The position numbers and the translations under genes were made by a program. Below, piece after piece: positions 27,217-36,582 of a stretch of DNA of 64,000 nucleotides. This stretch comes from an uncultured Clostridia bacterium (GTDB taxonomy: Bacteria; Bacillota; Clostridia; Christensenellales; Borkfalkiaceae): contig CASDOP010000005.1 of NCBI GenBank assembly GCA_949282385.1, forward strand, positions 1-64,000, given 5' to 3'. The notes beneath the pieces were generated by a model. That model was not told the origin of the DNA and did not search any database. It saw nothing but the letters and a program-made list of their open reading frames with translations. Positions within the stretch are counted from its first letter, which is position 1. The number at the start of each line of letters is the position of its first letter.

Positions 27217-28395
27217 ATGGATTACAGGAAAATGTCGCTCAAAAAACATGAGGAATGGAGGGGCAAGATAGAAACCGTCTGCCGCGTTCCCGCGGAGAAC
27301 AGGGAAGATTTATCGCTTGCCTACACCCCCGGCGTTGCAGAACCCTGCATGGCAATTCACGCGGATACGGAAAAGAGTTTCGACCTTACCCGCCGTTGGA
27401 ACACCGTTCCCGTTATAACCGACGGCACAGCCGTTCTCGGTCTGGGCGACATAGGTCCCGAAGCGGGCATGCCCGTGATGGAGGGCAAATGCGCGCTCTT
27501 CAAGGCATACGGCGGCGTGGACGCATATCCCTTATGCCTCAGAACCAAGGATACGGAAGAAATTATAAAAACCATAAAGATACTCGCAGGCTCTTTCGGC
27601 GGTATAAACCTTGAAGATATTTCCGCACCCAGGTGCTTCGAGATTGAAACGAGGCTCAAAGCCGAACTCGATATTCCCGTTTTCCACGACGACCAGCACG
27701 GCACGGCGATAGTCGTTGCCGCGGCGCTCAAAAACGCGCTCAAGCTCGCTGGCAAGGACATAAGCGAAATAAAGCTGGTTATAAACGGCGCGGGCGCGGC
27801 AGGCATTTCCATTGCGAAATTCCTTATGAAACTGGGCGTTAAAAATATAATAATGTGCGACAAGGAAGGCATTCTGTACGAGGGTATGACAACGAACAAC
27901 CCCGCTCACCGCGAAATAGCTTCCATGACAAATAAAGACGGCATGCGCGGACTTTTGTCCGACGCGATGAAGGGAGCGGACGTATTCATCGGCGTGTCGG
28001 CGCCCAACTGCGTGACAAAAGAAATGGTTTCGTCCATGGCGGATAAATCCATTCTGTTCACCATGGCAAATCCCGTTCCCGAAATCTCGCGCGACGACGC
28101 CCTCGCCGCAGGCGCTTACATAGTGGGAACAGGCTCTTCGCAGTTCCCCAACCAGATAAACAACGTTCTCGTTTTCCCCGGACTTTTCCGCGGCGCGCTC
28201 GACGTCAGGGCAAAGACTGTCAATACGGAAATGATGATTGCCGCGGCGGAGGGCATTGCCGCTTACGTAGGCGACAAGCTGTCCGAAGAATATATTCTCC
28301 CTTTCGCCTACGACAGAAAAGCGCACGAATGCGTGGCGAAGTCTGTCGCTCAGGCTGCTATAGATACGGGCGTTTCCAAACTTTACAGCAAATAA
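27217..28395 (+). CDS. NAD(P)-dependent malic enzyme, short form
   Basis: 392 residues, the compact bacterial type without a phosphotransacetylase-like tail. It decarboxylates malate oxidatively to pyruvate. Diagnostic stretches are LAYTPGVAEPC, TDGTAVLGLGDIGP, EDISAPRCFEIE (metal ligands E and D), FHDDQHGTAIV and the Rossmann motif INGAGAAGISIA, then TMANPVPEI. AGAGGAG lies upstream of the ATG. Single-gene unit with a bidirectional terminator behind it. Cofactor preference cannot be read with confidence. Confidence 0.94.
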   Translation: MDYRKMSLKKHEEWRGKIETVCRVPAENREDLSLAYTPGVAEPCMAIHADTEKSFDLTRRWNTVPVITDGTAVLGLGDIGPEAGMPVMEGKCALFKAYGGVDAYPLCLRTKDTEEIIKTIKILAGSFGGINLEDISAPRCFEIETRLKAELDIPVFHDDQHGTAIVVAAALKNALKLAGKDISEIKLVINGAGAAGISIAKFLMKLGVKNIIMCDKEGILYEGMTTNNPAHREIASMTNKDGMRGLLSDAMKGADVFIGVSAPNCVTKEMVSSMADKSILFTMANPVPEISRDDALAAGAYIVGTGSSQFPNQINNVLVFPGLFRGALDVRAKTVNTEMMIAAAEGIAAYVGDKLSEEYILPFAYDRKAHECVAKSVAQAAIDTGVSKLYSK

Positions 28396-28409
28396 ACTTT
28401 ACGGCAAAT

Positions 28410-28450
28410 AAAAAAAGCTCCGCGCAAACTTTGCGCGGAGCTTTTTTTAT
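28410..28450. terminator. Bidirectional terminator after malic enzyme
   Basis: AAAAAAGCTCCGCGCAAA stem with exact complement and T run. Confidence 0.88.
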
Positions 28451-28534
28451 TCGATAACGCATGAATATGTTTGCGACAAAGGCGGTATATTGCCGACTTG
28501 ACGACGCGTAAGACGCATAAATGAATTATAAGAA

Positions 28535-28575
28535 AAGCCCCGCCCGCCCGAATTTTTCGGGCGGGCGAGGTTATT
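28535..28575 (-). terminator. Terminator of the minus-strand gene at 28583
   Basis: Stem of CGCCCGCCCGAA and complement with a T-rich tail on the minus strand (CTTTTCTT). Confidence 0.8.
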
Positions 28576-28582
28576 TTAAAAT

Positions 28583-30007
28583 TTAATCTTCGTAAAGGTC
28601 GTCGTCGCGGCGGGAAGGAGCTTTTTCCTTTCTGCGGCGTTTTTTATTTTTGCTTCCGCGCGTGCCGATGACGGTGAGATAAGCTATCGCTATTATGACA
28701 AGTCCGACAATGAGCAACACAATTATAACCGTCTGAATGTCGTTGTCGTAGGTAAAGTTTCCGTTTCCCGTCGTCTGTTGCGGCTGGTCTTCTGCCGAAA
28801 ACTGATAGGGCGTAAGATAACCCGCAGCCACAAAGCCCGTTACATCTTTCTGTCCGTCGTTATAGGTTACTCTGTAAAAAACTGTGTCCAGATAGCGCAG
28901 TTCAAATTTTTCTTTGACCTCGACAATGCTGCCCGCAGGTATGGGCGAAAGCGCCGTTGCACCGCACATATACGGGCGCGAATACACGGTTGTGTCCATA
29001 AGAATGTAAGCGCCGTTCATGTCGGAAGCGGGAGGGGAATATGCCGAAGTTTCCAGAGCGGAAGTAAGAGTGATGTAGCTTGCGCCCCTGCCGTTTTCGT
29101 CAGCCATTATTATTATGGTGGCGTTGCCCGTCTCGGCAATGGCGAGAGCCGACCTGTCCGCAGTTATCTTTATTGTCTCTGTCGACTTGAAAGTTTCGCC
29201 TATTTCCGTAAGGTCTATGCGGGTGCAGTAAGTATCGTAACCTTCTTCGGTCTGCGGCTTTATAACCACCGTTTTAACCGTGTAGTCGGAAAGCAGAACC
29301 TGCGCGGAGTTGCCCGCGGGCAGGGAGTAGGAAGAGGAAAAGTCGGTGTAAGTGGGCGGAGCTGCCACTGCGGAAGTGCCGCTGAGCGCATATACGCTTC
29401 CGTCGTTCATGACGTATGCCGTGCCGTCGTATTCCTTGAGGTTGGAGCATTTCTCGTCAAATATCGTGTAATTTGCGTTGTTGTTGCCAGAATCGAAGCT
29501 CATAAGCGAGCCGGCGGACAGTATATAAAGGAAATTGCCTATCGTAACGGCGTCGGTTATGGGCGAAAAAACATAGTCGCTCGGCGCGAGGTCGGGATAG
29601 CGATAGCTTATACCCTCCGCGCTCTGAATATAAAGCGTTCCCGCGTCGTCGTAGTCCAGCCTTTTAAGCTCAAATCCGCAGTCAACCGTCGTCAGACGCT
29701 CGTCGCCGTACTCGTCGGGCTTTATGATGTAAAGTTTTGTGCTTTCGGCATAAGCCCTGACGTCGCCGCTTACGGCGTAATCGGTAAGTGAGGCGAAACT
29801 CAGCGTGTTGGAAAAGGAAGTGGGATAGTTGCATTCCTCGGGCTGCGTTTCCTCGGGCTGCGTTTCCTCGGCGTACGTTTGAGCCGCAAACACGTATGTC
29901 GGCGCGCACGCAATTATTGCCGCGAGCGCCGTTGTAAGAATAACTGCTTTTTTCACGTTTTGAATTATACCACCTTTTGTCGGCGTTGTAAAGTTTTTAT
30001 AGCGCAT
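28583..30007 (-). CDS. Secreted, C-terminally membrane-anchored protein with SH3-like domain
   Basis: 474 residues from ATG 30007, or 457 from an in-frame GTG at 29956. Signal peptide KKAVILTTALAAIIACAP, a Glu/Thr/Pro-rich linker, and a long beta-rich part without recognised catalytic motifs, possibly a propeller (repeated YI/LYI strands). A bacterial-SH3-like segment lies near residues 345-420 (RYLDTVFYRVTYNDGQKDVTG), then a membrane helix (VIIVLLIVGLVIIAIAYLTV) and a strongly basic-acidic tail. A good promoter (TTTACA 29991-29986, 17 bp, TATAAT 29968-29963) ends only six to seven bases before GTG 29956. Either the ATG form comes from another promoter or translation starts leaderless at GTG. 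Confidence 0.68.
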   Translation of the reverse strand: MRYKNFTTPTKGGIIQNVKKAVILTTALAAIIACAPTYVFAAQTYAEETQPEETQPEECNYPTSFSNTLSFASLTDYAVSGDVRAYAESTKLYIIKPDEYGDERLTTVDCGFELKRLDYDDAGTLYIQSAEGISYRYPDLAPSDYVFSPITDAVTIGNFLYILSAGSLMSFDSGNNNANYTIFDEKCSNLKEYDGTAYVMNDGSVYALSGTSAVAAPPTYTDFSSSYSLPAGNSAQVLLSDYTVKTVVIKPQTEEGYDTYCTRIDLTEIGETFKSTETIKITADRSALAIAETGNATIIIMADENGRGASYITLTSALETSAYSPPASDMNGAYILMDTTVYSRPYMCGATALSPIPAGSIVEVKEKFELRYLDTVFYRVTYNDGQKDVTGFVAAGYLTPYQFSAEDQPQQTTGNGNFTYDNDIQTVIIVLLIVGLVIIAIAYLTVIGTRGSKNKKRRRKEKAPSRRDDDLYED

Positions 30008-30176
30008 AGAAATTTCCGCTCCGATTGCAAAAAAACACAAATTATTTTTTAAATTTTTGCCAATTATTTTTTAATTATGCAACTTTTGTCATATTATTCG
30101 TTTTATAATACCAACGTAAACAAACAAATGTTTGCTTAGCAATGAGAACGCATCGCCGTGAGGCGAGGAGGAGAGA

Positions 30177-30575
30177 ATGAAGAGCAAGAGGCTTATAAAG
30201 TTTTATTTCTGCGCCGACAAACTCAACGCGGCTATGGACAGGCTGATACTTGCCGCCGCGTGTCGATCGGCTGACGATATTTATAATTACGCAAAGAGCG
30301 CAGACAGAGTAGTGGAGCTTATCGACGCGAAATACACTCTTTCGGGGCTGTGGCAATATCTCGACAATGTCATGCAGGGTTTCGGCGGAGAGGATAAAGC
30401 GACGCTGTACGGTTATGCCTTTTCTAAAGGGGGCTGGGCGAGGCTGGGCAGGGAGCGCGGCAACGCGGTAAGGCGCGTGGTGGTGCGGTTCATGCGCAGG
30501 GCGAAATATATATACAGGTACTCGGAGGGAGCTGAACTTTTAGATAAGTTTTACGCCCTCATGGGCAGGGGATAG
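30177..30575 (+). CDS. Small basic protein of unknown function
   Basis: 132 residues, rich in Arg, Lys and Tyr, mostly helical. A helix-turn-helix-like stretch is possible near residues 75-105 (LYGYAFSKGGWARLGRERGN). AGGAGGAGAG precedes the ATG, so it is well translated. It lies between two oppositely oriented secreted-protein genes and 0.8 kb before the phage cassette. It could be a phage-type regulator or a diverged small terminase subunit, but nothing proves either. No promoter of standard form is obvious. Confidence 0.6.
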   Translation: MKSKRLIKFYFCADKLNAAMDRLILAAACRSADDIYNYAKSADRVVELIDAKYTLSGLWQYLDNVMQGFGGEDKATLYGYAFSKGGWARLGRERGNAVRRVVVRFMRRAKYIYRYSEGAELLDKFYALMGRG

Positions 30576-30698
30576 GGGACGAACGGCGGTGCATTGCGCC
30601 TCTTGAAGAGGTAGCAGTTTAAGGGTTAATTTCGTTTGCAGCCTATTATCAGAAAGGCGCGTTTGCGCGAAAAATAAGGTTTTGGTCGTGCGGAAAGA

Positions 30699-31349
30699 TT
30701 ATTCCGATTTGTGCTTTCTGGAGGATACGAAAATCAGTATCATCGCGCCCGCGGAGAGGGCGACTATTATTACTGCGGTTACAATCTGACCGCTGTCCGT
30801 GCCGTTATCTTTAGGTGCGGCGTCGCCGCCCGAGGGCGTATCTATGAGGGGATAATCGTCGTTTGCCCCGCGGATATAGCCGAACGAATCGCGGCAAAGC
30901 ACATATGAATACGCCGTCGCGCCCGAATAGTAAGTGCCGTAAAATGCGGCTTCCACTTCGATTTCGTCCAGAACGGGCAGGGAGGCGTCGCCGTCGTCGG
31001 CAGAGTAGGTTATGGTTATGCTCTTGAAAAGATATGTAACTTCGGGCACTTCTTTAAGGAGGGAAAAATCTTCCTTTTTGACGTAGCCGTAAAGGGCGCG
31101 GTAAATGCCCTCGTCCTCGGCGTACTGAACGTAGTACCAGTCGCCGTCGTCGCGGAGAATTTTTACGCAGTATGTATAGGGAACGGCGAACAGCGAGGTG
31201 GACAAATCTTTCTGCTCGAAAAAGTACGCCGCGCGCGACGAAGCTCGGGCGTACTCGTCGCCCGCGGTCTGCTCCGCGGCGTAGACGGGAGAGATTGCGC
31301 TGAAGGCGAACGCGGCTATGCAAATTATTATTAATAATAATTTTTTCAT
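30699..31349 (-). CDS. Small secreted, membrane-anchored SH3-like protein
   Basis: 216 residues. Signal peptide (MKKLLLIIICIAAFAFSAIS, cleavage near VYA-AE), an SH3-like part (YCVKILRDDGDWYYVQYAED, then YGYVKKEDF), a C-terminal membrane helix (IVTAVIIVALSAGAMILIFV) and a short basic tail SSRKHKSE. The layout repeats that of the larger protein at 28583. The start MKK at 31349 is preceded by TATAAT only eight bases away and no clear ribosome site; a TTG three codons upstream is the alternative. Divergent from the terminase gene, whose start region overlaps its promoter. Confidence 0.7.
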   Translation of the reverse strand: MKKLLLIIICIAAFAFSAISPVYAAEQTAGDEYARASSRAAYFFEQKDLSTSLFAVPYTYCVKILRDDGDWYYVQYAEDEGIYRALYGYVKKEDFSLLKEVPEVTYLFKSITITYSADDGDASLPVLDEIEVEAAFYGTYYSGATAYSYVLCRDSFGYIRGANDDYPLIDTPSGGDAAPKDNGTDSGQIVTAVIIVALSAGAMILIFVSSRKHKSE

Positions 31350-31407
31350 ACCCGCCAATTATAGCGCGTAATAGATGCGGAAATGTGGGAGATTTTGTAG
31401 AAATTAT

Positions 31408-32850
31408 ATGCAAAGGCAAGAAATCATAGAAAAAATTGCGCGCATAGACGCAATTCTGTCCGCTCGCAGAAAGGAAAATAAATTGCTCCTTTACAATTCG
31501 GGCAGAAAAAAACATAAAAAGCAGATAGCCTTTCATAAATGCAAAAAGCGCAACCGCTGGGTGTTCGGCGGCAACCGTTCGGGTAAAACCGAGTGCGGCG
31601 CGGTGGAGGCGGTGTGGATGGCGCGCGGCATTCACCCTTACCGCAAAAACCGCAGGGACGTCTTCGGCTGGGTGGTTTCTCTCTCGCAACAGGTTCAGCG
31701 CGACGTCGCGCAGCGAAAAATTCTCTATTATCTGCCCGCTTCGTGGATAGAGGAAGTTATTATGCTTTCGGGCAGAAAGGACGCGCCCGCAAACGGAGTG
31801 ATTGACCAGATTAAAATTAAAAACGTCTTCGGCGGCATATCTACTATAGGCTTCAAAAGCTGCGACCAGGGCAGGGAAAAATTTCAGGGCAGTTCGCTCG
31901 ATTTCGTGTGGTTCGACGAAGAACCGCCCAAGGATATATACGAGGAATGCGTCATGCGCGTCATGGACAGGCGGGGAGATATTTTCGGCACGATGACGCC
32001 CCTCAAGGGCATGACTTTCATCTATAACGAAATTTATTTAAACCGCCGCAAGAACCCCGAAATTTGGTGCGAATTCATGAGCTGGGAGGACAACCCCTAC
32101 CTGCCCGCAAAGGAGATAAAACTGCTCGAAAGCTCGCTGGACGCACATTCGCTCGACAGCAGGCGCTACGGCAGATTTTCGGCGGGCGAAGGACTTGTTT
32201 ATCCCGAGTTCGACCCGTCCGTTCACGTCATTCCGCCCTTCCGCATTCCCGACGAGTGGCAGGATATAATCTCCATAGACCCTGGGCTTAACAATCCCCT
32301 TTCGGCGCACTGGTACGCCGTGGACTGGGACGGCAACGTCTACGTCGTGGCGGAGCATTTCGCCGCGGGGAAGGATGTGGAATACCATTCGCGCGCAATC
32401 AAAAACATATGCGCTTCGCTCGGCTGGAAGAGCGACGGCGCGGGCAGATATTCCGCGCTTATCGACAGCGCTGCTTCACAGCGCACGCTCGCTTCGGAAA
32501 AGAGCGTGGCGGAGCTGTTCCGCGAAAACGGAATTATGGTCAACACCAAGGTAAACAAGGACGTCTTTTCGGGCATATGCCGCGTAAAGGAATACTTAAA
32601 GCGGAGCAATGGCAAGGCGGACATATATATTTTCGATACCTGCGCGAACATGATAGAGGAATTCAGCGGTTACTGCTGGGCGGGCGGCGACAGTCCGAAA
32701 AAGGTGGACGACCACTGCATGGACGAACTGAGGTATTACATAATGACACGTCCCCGCCCAGCGGAGCGAAAGGAGCTTTCGCCCGTCGCGGCGGACAAGG
32801 AAAGGAGGATAAGGAGGTTGAAACTTGACGCAAAAAGACGACAGTCTTGA
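31408..32850 (+). CDS. terL: Phage terminase large subunit
   Basis: 480 residues. The ATPase part has Walker A GGNRSGKTE (near residue 53), Walker B LDFVWFDEEPP and the coupling motif GTMTPLKG. The RNase H-like nuclease part begins with SIDPGLNNP and has IDSAASQ and a late acidic cluster DDHCMDELR. It packages DNA into procapsids through the portal. An in-frame ATG at 31375 would add eleven residues; neither start has a good ribosome site. First gene of an eight-gene cassette; no small terminase gene is directly in front. All key acidic residues look intact. Confidence 0.9.
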   Translation: MQRQEIIEKIARIDAILSARRKENKLLLYNSGRKKHKKQIAFHKCKKRNRWVFGGNRSGKTECGAVEAVWMARGIHPYRKNRRDVFGWVVSLSQQVQRDVAQRKILYYLPASWIEEVIMLSGRKDAPANGVIDQIKIKNVFGGISTIGFKSCDQGREKFQGSSLDFVWFDEEPPKDIYEECVMRVMDRRGDIFGTMTPLKGMTFIYNEIYLNRRKNPEIWCEFMSWEDNPYLPAKEIKLLESSLDAHSLDSRRYGRFSAGEGLVYPEFDPSVHVIPPFRIPDEWQDIISIDPGLNNPLSAHWYAVDWDGNVYVVAEHFAAGKDVEYHSRAIKNICASLGWKSDGAGRYSALIDSAASQRTLASEKSVAELFRENGIMVNTKVNKDVFSGICRVKEYLKRSNGKADIYIFDTCANMIEEFSGYCWAGGDSPKKVDDHCMDELRYYIMTRPRPAERKELSPVAADKERRIRRLKLDAKRRQS

Positions 32851-33091
32851 AAAGGCTCTAAAAAAATGCGCCGTAGGCTTCGATACGAGCGAAACCGTGG
32901 AAGAGTTTGCCGTTCAGGACGGCGAGCTGAAGCTCGTGAAGCGCAAGGTTACAAGGCGGGACATCCCGCCCGACATAAAGGCGGTTAAGATGCTGCTCGA
33001 CGACAACAGGGAGGAAGATTTTTCCGACGAAGAACTTTCAGCCGAGCGCGAAAAACTCATAAAAATGTTGAAGGAGGAAGATTTTGACTGA
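32825..33091 (+). CDS. Small acidic phage-cassette protein
   Basis: 88 residues, very rich in Asp, Glu and Lys, helical. TTG start at 32825 with AAGGAGG seven bases upstream, overlapping terL by 26 bases and itself overlapped by the portal gene. Not recognised. Position and size would suit a packaging accessory protein. Confidence 0.65.
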   Translation: MTQKDDSLEKALKKCAVGFDTSETVEEFAVQDGELKLVKRKVTRRDIPPDIKAVKMLLDDNREEDFSDEELSAEREKLIKMLKEEDFD

Positions 33092-34931
33092 AGAAATCAG
33101 AAATGCCGAAAAGGCAAAAGCACAACTTGCCGAAGATGTAATGCGCGACTTCGCGCGCAGGCAGGAGGAGCGCAGACAGCTTGAAAGGGGCTGGCAGCTC
33201 AACATGAATTTTCTGTGCGGCAACCAGTACTGCGACGTCAATTCGCTCGGCGAAATAGAGGAGGACGCGCAGGGCTTTTTCTGGCAGACGCGCAGGGCGT
33301 TCAACTACATAGCGCCCACAATAGACATGCGCTGCGCAAAGCTGGCGCGTATAAGACCCAAACTCGCCGTAAGGGCGGCGACTGACGAGGATGGCGACGT
33401 CAGGGCGGCGGACGTATCTTCCCGCATACTCGCGGCGGTGTGCGAAAGGGAAAATATCGACGACTGCATAAACAAAGCCACGGTGTGGTCGGAAACGTGC
33501 GGCACGGCGTTCTATAAAATCATATGGGACAATGCCGCCGGCGACGTCATAGCCTGCGACGAAACGGGCGAAATGCGCTCGGGCGGCGTCAGGGTAATTC
33601 CCCTTTCGCCCTTTGAAATTTATCCTTTTTCGCTCTCGGAAGAGAGTCTCGAAAACCAGCCCAGCATAATTCACGCGAGGGCGGTGTCGGTGGAGGATAT
33701 TTATGCCGCTTACGGCGTTAAAATCGCGGGCAGGGACATAGACGAATTTTCGCTTTCGCCCTATTCGGCTTCGGTGCATTCGATAACGCGCACGGCGCCC
33801 GTGAGCGCCGTGCGCCACGGCTACGAAATCGTAATCGAACGCTACGAGCGACCCGCTACAGACAGACCGCTCGGCAGACTGACAATCGTAGCGGGCGGAG
33901 TGCTGCTCTTCGACGGCGATCTGCCCTATGTCAACGGTTCGGACGGAGGCAGGGCGTATCCCTTCGTGCGCCAGAACTGTCTGCCGCTCGCGGGCGGATT
34001 TTTCGGCGGCAGCGTGGTGGACAGGCTTATTCCCGTTCAGCGCGCCTACAATGCAGTCAAAAACCGCAAACACGAATTTTTAAACAGAATTTCCATGGGC
34101 GCGATTGCCGTGGAGGACGGCTCGGTGGATACGGACGAACTTCTGGAAGAAGGTCTTTCGCCCGGCAAGATACTCGTCTACAGGCAGGGCGGCAACCCGC
34201 CCGAAATGCTGTCGCTCGGCTCAGTGCCTTCGGAGTTTTCAGACGAGGAAGACAGGCTCGTCGAGGAGTTTTCCAGAGTGTCCGGCGTGGGCGAAGTCAA
34301 CTGGCAGTCGGGCGGCTTCAACTCGGTCACTTCGGCAACGGGACTGCAACTTTTAATCGAGCAGGACGAAGCGCGCCTGAGCGTTTCCTACGAGCAGATA
34401 AAGAGCGCGCTGAAAAAGATTGGACGGCACATATTATGCCTCTATCGTCAGTTTTCGCCCGGAATGAGGGTGATGCGCGGAGCGCACGAAAACGGCGCGG
34501 GCAAGCTCATATCCTTCAGCGCGTGCGACATAACGAGCGACGACGTCGTTCTGGAGGCGGACAGCGAAATCAACCTCACACCCGCCCAGCGCAGGACTGT
34601 AATTTACGACATGATAGACAAGGGACTTTTGTGCGGCGACGACGGCAAAATGAGCGCGGGAGTCAAGAACAGAATACTCGCATATCTGGGTTATGAGGGC
34701 TTTGCCGAAGGGCGGGACGTAACATCCCTTCACAGGGCGCGCTGCGCGGAGGAAAATGCAGCGCTCTGTACGGGCGACGCCGAAGTGAAGCCATATGACG
34801 ACCATGCTTTGCACATAGACGAACACACCGCTTATATCTTAAGCGGCAAACTCAATTCTCTGCAGGAGGCGCGCTTTATGCGCCACCTGGAAGAACATAG
34901 AAAACTTCTCAAGGAGGAAAAGGATGGATAA
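33084..34931 (+). CDS. Phage portal protein
   Basis: 615 residues. The N-terminus is helical (AQLAEDVMRDFARRQEERRQ), followed by the portal-typical W/N-rich stretch (QLNMNFLCGNQYCDVN; RRAFNYIAPTIDM). A long alpha/beta part follows, and then the stem/wing region (IPVQRAYNAVKNRKHEFLNR; NSVTSATGLQLLIEQDEARL). Length and layout match the P22-like/podovirus portal group more than HK97-type portals (about 400). It forms the dodecameric DNA gate. TTG start with AAGGAGG six bases upstream. Its end overlaps the scaffold gene by eight bases. Confidence 0.85.
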   Translation: MTEEIRNAEKAKAQLAEDVMRDFARRQEERRQLERGWQLNMNFLCGNQYCDVNSLGEIEEDAQGFFWQTRRAFNYIAPTIDMRCAKLARIRPKLAVRAATDEDGDVRAADVSSRILAAVCERENIDDCINKATVWSETCGTAFYKIIWDNAAGDVIACDETGEMRSGGVRVIPLSPFEIYPFSLSEESLENQPSIIHARAVSVEDIYAAYGVKIAGRDIDEFSLSPYSASVHSITRTAPVSAVRHGYEIVIERYERPATDRPLGRLTIVAGGVLLFDGDLPYVNGSDGGRAYPFVRQNCLPLAGGFFGGSVVDRLIPVQRAYNAVKNRKHEFLNRISMGAIAVEDGSVDTDELLEEGLSPGKILVYRQGGNPPEMLSLGSVPSEFSDEEDRLVEEFSRVSGVGEVNWQSGGFNSVTSATGLQLLIEQDEARLSVSYEQIKSALKKIGRHILCLYRQFSPGMRVMRGAHENGAGKLISFSACDITSDDVVLEADSEINLTPAQRRTVIYDMIDKGLLCGDDGKMSAGVKNRILAYLGYEGFAEGRDVTSLHRARCAEENAALCTGDAEVKPYDDHALHIDEHTAYILSGKLNSLQEARFMRHLEEHRKLLKEEKDG

Positions 34932-35367
34932 CACGAACGATCTCAACCCGACGGCGGCAGACCCCGCGGAGGCGGAAAAAGACAGCGCTGCGACAGAGCT
35001 CGGAAAGTTCAGGGACGTGCGTGCCCTGATGGATGCCTACAACAGTTTGGAGGCGGAATTTACCCGACGCAGCCAACGCCTCAGGGAACTGGAAAAAGCG
35101 GAAAAGGAGAACGGCGCGCCCGCAGAGGCGGATACCGCGCTCCCTCCCCCGCAGGGGCAGTTGCACGGCGCGTCTCTGCTTGAAGCGGTCAGACAGGATG
35201 AGGAGGTCAGGGCAGCCATAATTTCGGAATACCTTCTCGACGCTTCGAAAAACAGAGGCGTACCCTTTGTTACGGGCGGCGTTAACGTTCCCGCCCGCAG
35301 GCGGACGCCCGCTTCGGTGCGCGAAGCAGGCGAACTCGCACAACAATTTCTTAATAAAAGGAGATAA
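34924..35367 (+). CDS. Putative phage scaffolding protein
   Basis: 147 residues, acidic N-terminus (DLNPTAADPAEAEKD), a central predicted coiled coil (FTRRSQRLRELEKAEKEN) and a basic helical C-terminus (ASVREAGELAQQFLNKRR). This design, together with the place between portal and major capsid protein, is typical of scaffolds that guide capsid assembly and bind coat through a basic tail. ATG preceded by AAGGAGG within the portal end. Confidence 0.68.
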   Translation: MDNTNDLNPTAADPAEAEKDSAATELGKFRDVRALMDAYNSLEAEFTRRSQRLRELEKAEKENGAPAEADTALPPPQGQLHGASLLEAVRQDEEVRAAIISEYLLDASKNRGVPFVTGGVNVPARRRTPASVREAGELAQQFLNKRR

Positions 35368-35372
35368 CAGCA

Positions 35373-36524
35373 TTGATTACATTAACCAACGCGGACGCGG
35401 CGCTCAAAGATTATTACCTCGACGCCGTATCGCAGCAGCTCAACGACGGCATTTCGCCCTTTTTCAACGCCATTGAAAAGACTACTCAGTACGTCTACGG
35501 CAAGAATGCGAAAATCGCGCTCGTCAAGGGCAATCTCAACAGAATTATAACGGGCGCGGAGGACGGCGACATTCCCGATTCCGCGGGCAACAAATATTAC
35601 GACGTTACCCTCCCGCTCAAAAACATCTACGGTTCTATCGCGGTAACCGACAAGGCTCTGCGCGCCTCGCAGGATTCTTCGGGCGCGTTCGTCAATCTTC
35701 TCAACGCCGAAATGGAGGGGCTGGTTTCGGACGCAAAGGCTAACTTTGCCCGCATGCTCTTCGGCGACGGCAACGGCAATCTGGCTGCCATCGTAGAAGT
35801 AACGGGTACAAAAGTAAGGCTGACAAACATCAAGAGCTGGTACAGCGGACTTCTGGTGGACATCGCGAACGAGGAAGGCACTGCGGCTGACGTGGAAGGA
35901 CTTACCGTCGCTTCCGTGGACAGCGCGACCTGCACGATTACTTTCGATAAAACCGTTTCCAATCTCGAAGATTACGTGGGCAGATATATCAGCGTGAGCG
36001 GCGCTTACGGCAAGGAATTGTGCGGTCTTGCGGGAGTGTTCGACTATCAGAATATCTACGGCTTCGACAAGACCAAGGAAAAATTCTTCGACCCTTACGT
36101 CAAGAGGTACAATTCGGTTTCGGCGGACGATATTATCAACGCAATCGAGGAAATCGAAGAGCGCGGCGGCAAGGTCAGAATGATACTTTGCTCTCATTCC
36201 GTGCGCAATACCATAGCTTCGCTTTTCAAGGACAGCAAGATGATTGCTTCCGACGATATCAAGGGCGGCTATACTTCGGTATTCGTCAACGAAGTTCCCG
36301 TCTACGCCGACAGGTTCTGCCCTTCGGACAGAATTTATCTTCTCAACCCCGAAGACTTCGTGCTATGCCAGCTCTGCGACTGGGAGTGGATGGAAGACGA
36401 GGGCGGCAGAATACTTTCCAAAGTTCCCGGAAAGGCGGCGTACACCGCGACGCTCGTCAAGTATGCCGAACTCATCTGCAAGCGCCCCTTCGCTCAGGGC
36501 ATGCTGCAGGCTTACCCCGTATAA
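35373..36524 (+). CDS. Phage major capsid protein
   Basis: 383 residues, probably HK97-fold. Visible are an N-terminal helix, then GDIPDSAGNKYYDVTLPLKN and a beta-hinge region (VTDKALRASQDSSGAFVNLL). The P-domain-like spine follows (DDIINAIEEIEERGGKVRMI), and a C-terminal part (FVNEVPVYADRFCPSDRIYL) like the ends of P22/T7-group and gp13-type coat proteins. TTG start with AAAGGAG. No protease gene is present, so cleavage-free maturation is expected. An intercistronic hairpin follows at 36541. Confidence 0.85.
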   Translation: MITLTNADAALKDYYLDAVSQQLNDGISPFFNAIEKTTQYVYGKNAKIALVKGNLNRIITGAEDGDIPDSAGNKYYDVTLPLKNIYGSIAVTDKALRASQDSSGAFVNLLNAEMEGLVSDAKANFARMLFGDGNGNLAAIVEVTGTKVRLTNIKSWYSGLLVDIANEEGTAADVEGLTVASVDSATCTITFDKTVSNLEDYVGRYISVSGAYGKELCGLAGVFDYQNIYGFDKTKEKFFDPYVKRYNSVSADDIINAIEEIEERGGKVRMILCSHSVRNTIASLFKDSKMIASDDIKGGYTSVFVNEVPVYADRFCPSDRIYLLNPEDFVLCQLCDWEWMEDEGGRILSKVPGKAAYTATLVKYAELICKRPFAQGMLQAYPV

Positions 36525-36540
36525 AAAGATTGAATTTTTT

Positions 36541-36560
36541 CCGCGGGCTTAAGCCCGCGG
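36541..36560 (+). repeat. Perfect 20-bp palindrome behind the capsid gene
   Basis: CCGCGGGCTT and complement with short flanking T/A stretches; only a weak T tract follows, so it may act as partial terminator or mRNA 3' stabiliser, setting capsid expression above later genes. Confidence 0.7.
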
Positions 36561-36582
36561 AAATTATTTAAAAGGAGGTTAT

